Part shown: positions 61,180-64,000 of the stretch, piece by piece | Numbering within the stretch: the stretch's first letter is position 1 | How the letters are laid out: each line of letters starts with the position of its first letter | Origin: Diaphorobacter sp. HDW4B | GTDB lineage: Bacteria; Pseudomonadota; Gammaproteobacteria; Burkholderiales; Burkholderiaceae_C | Assembly: GCF_011305535.1 (NCBI RefSeq) | Contig: NZ_CP049905.1 | Location: forward strand, 4,214,001-4,278,000 | Length of the DNA: 64,000 bases | Direction: 5' to 3' | Translations under genes and position numbers: made by a program | The notes under the pieces: generated by a model | The model's input: the letters and a program-made list of their open reading frames with translations, nothing else | Database searches by the model: none | What the model was told of the DNA's origin: nothing

Positions 61180-61379
61180 GGGCGCTTCTCCTTACGCATG
61201 AAATGAAAGCCGCCCGTGGGGCCGATGAGGGACTCATGCGGGGTGTTGGGCGAAAAACGGCCCCAATATAGCGTGGTTTCAGAATTGCTACAAGTTTGCT
61301 AGCTTCTGTTGCAAGGTGGCTTTACAAATGCGGTGCAATTTTTGTGGCGACTTTGCCCACTGAGATCGCGAACAGATTC
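61180..61379. other. Gap between HxlR-type and LysR genes
   Basis: 200 bases holding the promoter of the HxlR-type gene and the end of the LysR gene region. I see no gene or repeat in it. Confidence 0.4.
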
Positions 61380-62285
61380 TCAGGCACTGGCCTTGGTGAG
61401 GTGGTGCGCCGCGCGATGCAGATGCGCCATGAAGTGGCGCACGCTGGGTTTGAGGTGCGATTCGGCACGTGCCAGAGCGCCCAGCGTCAGCACCAGCGGG
61501 CCTTCCTTGAGCGTGATGACGTCGATGTATTGCGACGCAAGCGGATGCGCTGCGATTTGCTGCGGCAACAGGCCCACGCAGTTGCCGCTGGTGATGATGG
61601 ACAGCAGGCCCAGCGTCGAGTTGACCAGCGCACCTGCGGGTGGCGGCGCCATGCCGTGTTGCTCGAACAGCGTTTTGGCATAGCCCGAATCAGGTGGCGC
61701 GCCGGTATAGACCCAGGGCGCATCGGCCAGATCGGCCAGGCTCTTGGCGCGCGCGAGCGGATTGCCCTTGCGCACGACGACCACCATGGTGATGGGCATC
61801 AGCGTCTCGACCGCGAATTCGCCTGCGGGCAAGTCGTTGGGCAGCGGTCCCAGCGCGATGTCGACCTCGCCCTTGCGCAGGCGCGTGAGCTGCGCGATGT
61901 ACAGCTCTTCGATGATGCGCAGCTTGATGTCCGGGAACGCGCTGCCGAAGGTGCGCAGCGTCTCGGGCACGAGCAGCATCACCGCCAGCGGCACGGCACC
62001 GATGGTGAGCGAGCCCGACATGTGACCATCGAGCTGGCGAATCTGCTCGACTGCCTGAACCAGCTCGCGATCGGCCGCAATCGCGCGCTCGTACATCACG
62101 AGGCCCTGTGCCGTGGCGACCACGCCGGTGGTGGATCGGTGCAGCAAAGTCGTTGAAAGCTCGCGCTCCAGTTCGCGGATCAACTTGGTGAGCGCGGGCT
62201 GCGAAATTCCAAGGCGTTTGCCAGCGGAGCGCAGACTCCCTTCCTCTATGGCGGCCACCAGAGCGCGAAGGTTCGTGAGTTTCAT
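61380..62285 (-). CDS. LysR-family regulator divergent from TRAP transporter genes
   Basis: A 301-residue regulator. Residues 1-60 are the DNA-binding domain (LRALVAAIEEGSLRSAGKRL, GISQPALTKLIRELERELST); the rest is the effector-binding domain. Divergent orientation from dctQ-dctM and a T-N11-A type palindrome in the shared promoter region suggest that it controls the TRAP transporter operon in response to the transported acid. Confidence 0.9.
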   Translation of the reverse strand: MKLTNLRALVAAIEEGSLRSAGKRLGISQPALTKLIRELERELSTTLLHRSTTGVVATAQGLVMYERAIAADRELVQAVEQIRQLDGHMSGSLTIGAVPLAVMLLVPETLRTFGSAFPDIKLRIIEELYIAQLTRLRKGEVDIALGPLPNDLPAGEFAVETLMPITMVVVVRKGNPLARAKSLADLADAPWVYTGAPPDSGYAKTLFEQHGMAPPPAGALVNSTLGLLSIITSGNCVGLLPQQIAAHPLASQYIDVITLKEGPLVLTLGALARAESHLKPSVRHFMAHLHRAAHHLTKASA

Positions 62286-62320
62286 CTAAGTGGCTTCCAG
62301 TAAGGGTTTGCGTGAGGGTG

Positions 62321-62335
62321 ATAACGGTTGGTTAT
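62321..62335. promoter_or_regulatory. LysR-type operator candidate before the TRAP operon
   Basis: ATAAC (62321-62325), five bases, GTTAT (62331-62335), a perfect inverted repeat that fits T-N11-A (T62322, A62334). It lies between the divergent LysR gene and dctQ. Confidence 0.6.
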
Positions 62336-62458
62336 TGCGCGTTGACGCGGAACATCTTACTTGCGCAAACCTTGCTCTCTAGACTTCGGTCATTCCAATA
62401 AACGCTTACGAGCGGCAGTGACAATCGTCGCTGATTGAGGTCAAAAGGAGACGAGTTA

Positions 62459-62980
62459 ATGGAAGAGCAAATAGCGGATGCATCGCCTGCGATGCGCCGA
62501 TTGGAGTGGCTTTGCGATGCGAGTGCTGCGATAGGTGCTTTGGTGTTGGTGGCACTGGCGTTGATGACCACAGTGAGCGTCATTGGACGCGCATTCTTTG
62601 CTCATCCGATTCTTGGTGACGTCGAACTGGTGCAACTGGGTTGCGCCGTGGTCGTCGCATCATTCCTGCCCTACACGCAGTTCCGCAAGGCCAACATCAT
62701 CGTGGACTTCTTCACGACCAAGGCGAGCGCATCGGCGCAGCGCATGATGGACGCGTTCGGCCTGTTGCTGTACACGCTGATGCTCGCGCTGGTCACCTGG
62801 CGCGTGGCGGCGGGCGGCATCGCCATCCATGAAGCGCAGGAGCGCTCGATGCTGATGGATCTGCCGCTGTGGATTCCCTATGTGCTGATGTTGCCGGGCC
62901 TCTCGCTGTGCGTGCTGATCGGTCTGGTGCAGTTCGTCGAGCTGCTGCGCGCACCCGCCCAGGAAGAGGTGCAGGCATGA
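62459..62980 (+). CDS. TRAP transporter small membrane subunit (DctQ type)
   Basis: A 173-residue protein with four membrane helices, the small permease of a TRAP carboxylate transporter. Motifs are SVIGRAFFAHPILGDVELVQ and CAVVVASFLPYTQFRKANII, both typical of DctQ. AAGGAG (62444-62449) precedes ATG 62459 at good spacing; a longer frame begins 24 bases earlier. The stop overlaps the dctM start (ATGA). The periplasmic binding protein gene is not in the window. Confidence 0.92.
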   Translation: MEEQIADASPAMRRLEWLCDASAAIGALVLVALALMTTVSVIGRAFFAHPILGDVELVQLGCAVVVASFLPYTQFRKANIIVDFFTTKASASAQRMMDAFGLLLYTLMLALVTWRVAAGGIAIHEAQERSMLMDLPLWIPYVLMLPGLSLCVLIGLVQFVELLRAPAQEEVQA

Positions 62981-64000
62981 GCACGATGTCGATTGGTCTG
63001 GCGATGTTCGCTGGCATGCTGGTGCTGATGGCCGTGCGCGTGCCGATCGCGGTGGCGATGTTCATTCCCGGTGCTGTGGGCTACATGGTGCTGTCGGGCT
63101 GGGTGCCGCTGCTGGCGCATTTGAAAGGCGCTGTCTACGGCCGCGTGTCGGTCTATGACCTGTCGGTGATTCCGCTGTTCATGCTGATGGGCGCTGTGGC
63201 GGTGCAGGGCGGTCTGTCCAAGGCGCTGTTCGATTTTGCGAATGCGCTGCTCGGGCGCTTTCGTGGCGGCATGGCGATGGCCGGTGTGCTGGCCTGCGCG
63301 GCCTTTGGTTCGATCTCCGGCTCGACCGTGGCAACCACCGCAACGATTGCGCAAGTGGCTTATCCGCAGATGCGCCGCATCGGTTATTCGGGCCGTCTGG
63401 CAACCGCTGCGCTGGCCACCGGCGGCACCATGGGCGTGCTCTTGCCGCCATCGGTCACGCTGATGGTCTATGCGATTTTGACCGAGCAGAACATCACCAA
63501 GATGTTCCTCGCGGCCTATGTTCCCGCGCTGATCGCGGCCATCGGCTACATCATCGCCATCATGGTGATGGTGCGCATCCATCCCGAGCAAGCTCCCGCC
63601 GCGCAGGCGATCTCCGCCGCCGAAGTGCTCAAGGCCGCAGCCAAGGTCTGGCCGATTCTCGCGATCTTCGCAGTGGTGTTCGGCGGCATCTACGGCGGCC
63701 TGTTCACCGCCACCGAAGGCGCTGCCATCGGCAATGTGATGACCTGCGCGATCACGCTGTTCCGTGGCGAGCTCAACCGCAGCAAGTTCGTGTCGGCGGT
63801 GCGCACCACGGCGCAGACCAGCGGCATGATCTTTCTGATCTTCATCGGTGCGGACATGATCAACGCGGCGCTGGCCTTGTCGCAACTGCCTTCTCAGCTT
63901 GCCGAGCTGGTCGGTCATCTGTCGATTCCGCCGCTGCTGGTGCTCACGGGCGTGATGCTGTTCTACGTGCTGCTGGGCTGCGTGATGGACGAGATGAGCA
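62977..64000 (+). CDS. TRAP transporter large membrane subunit (DctM type), cut by window end
   Basis: 341 residues are visible of a protein usually about 430 long; no stop is reached before 64000. Conserved parts are MFIPGAVGYMVLSGW, IPLFMLMGAVAVQGGLSKAL, FGSISGSTVATTATIAQVAY, TGGTMGVLLPPSVTLMVYAI and FTATEGAAIGNVMTC, which identify the DctM family sodium-coupled transport subunit. It overlaps dctQ by 4 bases and is expressed with it. Confidence 0.93.
   Translation, partial: MSTMSIGLAMFAGMLVLMAVRVPIAVAMFIPGAVGYMVLSGWVPLLAHLKGAVYGRVSVYDLSVIPLFMLMGAVAVQGGLSKALFDFANALLGRFRGGMAMAGVLACAAFGSISGSTVATTATIAQVAYPQMRRIGYSGRLATAALATGGTMGVLLPPSVTLMVYAILTEQNITKMFLAAYVPALIAAIGYIIAIMVMVRIHPEQAPAAQAISAAEVLKAAAKVWPILAIFAVVFGGIYGGLFTATEGAAIGNVMTCAITLFRGELNRSKFVSAVRTTAQTSGMIFLIFIGADMINAALALSQLPSQLAELVGHLSIPPLLVLTGVMLFYVLLGCVMDEMS

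Overview
The window looks like a chromosomal segment of a betaproteobacterium of the order Burkholderiales, most likely a Comamonadaceae species. The support is the high-GC codon use, a hemC-hemD-hemX-hemY operon divergent from ppc, the ppsR/ppsA pair, Bug-type and TRAP-type carboxylate transport genes, and MocR/EamA and LysR/catabolic pairs. All names come from reading the protein sequences by eye; no database was searched.

Region 1 (1 to about 13.1 kb) is the right end of a siphovirus-type prophage. In order it carries the end of a tail protein, a G/GT-like tail chaperone pair with an excellent programmed -1 frameshift site, a lipoprotein 'moron', a very long tape measure, a short tail-tip/fibre block ending in a glycine-rich adhesin-like protein, a compact lysis cassette (holin, signal-anchor endolysin, a small DUF6527-like protein, nested Rz/Rz1), and an inward-facing tyrosine integrase next to tRNA-Leu(CAA). 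The tRNA is the probable attachment site; the other prophage end lies left of the window.

Region 2 (13.2 to 28.1 kb) is core and metabolic: cysM, a NUDIX hydrolase, a TusA-like protein, a MocR regulator divergent from an EamA exporter, galU, valS, a VOC protein, then a catabolic cluster read leftwards (class III CoA-transferase, an unusual acyl-CoA dehydrogenase/AcuI-type reductase fusion, a Bug solute-binding protein) with a divergent LysR regulator.

Region 3 (28.2 to 37.8 kb) is an accessory, defence-like region. It holds a three-gene retron: an ARM/HEAT-type repeat protein, a winged-helix plus SWIM zinc-finger protein, and a retron reverse transcriptase with the NAxxH, YADD and VTG signatures, an N-terminal coiled coil and a membrane-spanning C-terminus. 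The gap before the RT gene holds a retron-like ncRNA (33169-33401): a 12-bp perfect a1/a2 repeat, an AGC just inside a1, an msr-type hairpin and a 22-bp msd-type stem. From memory, this gene set matches the class called type XIII. Next to it are a 9-bp tandem repeat, a small HEAT-like gene, and two small unknown genes flanked by about 60-bp direct repeats. A second kind of dispersed element, an approximately 165-bp hairpin repeat with compensatory changes, occurs at 15.1 kb and at 33.5 kb.

Region 4 (37.8 to 64 kb) is mostly housekeeping: haem biosynthesis (hemYXDC), ppc, a YccS-like FUSC protein, an acetyltransferase, bacterioferritin, ahpC-ahpF, a DUF4261-like and a DUF2798-like protein, a LysR gene whose start codon lies in a perfect inverted repeat, ppsR/ppsA, a DUF4212 plus VC_2705-type sodium/solute symporter with an EF-hand-like loop, an FKBP prolyl isomerase, an HxlR-type regulator, and a LysR regulator divergent from TRAP transporter genes dctQ-dctM (dctM is cut by the window end).
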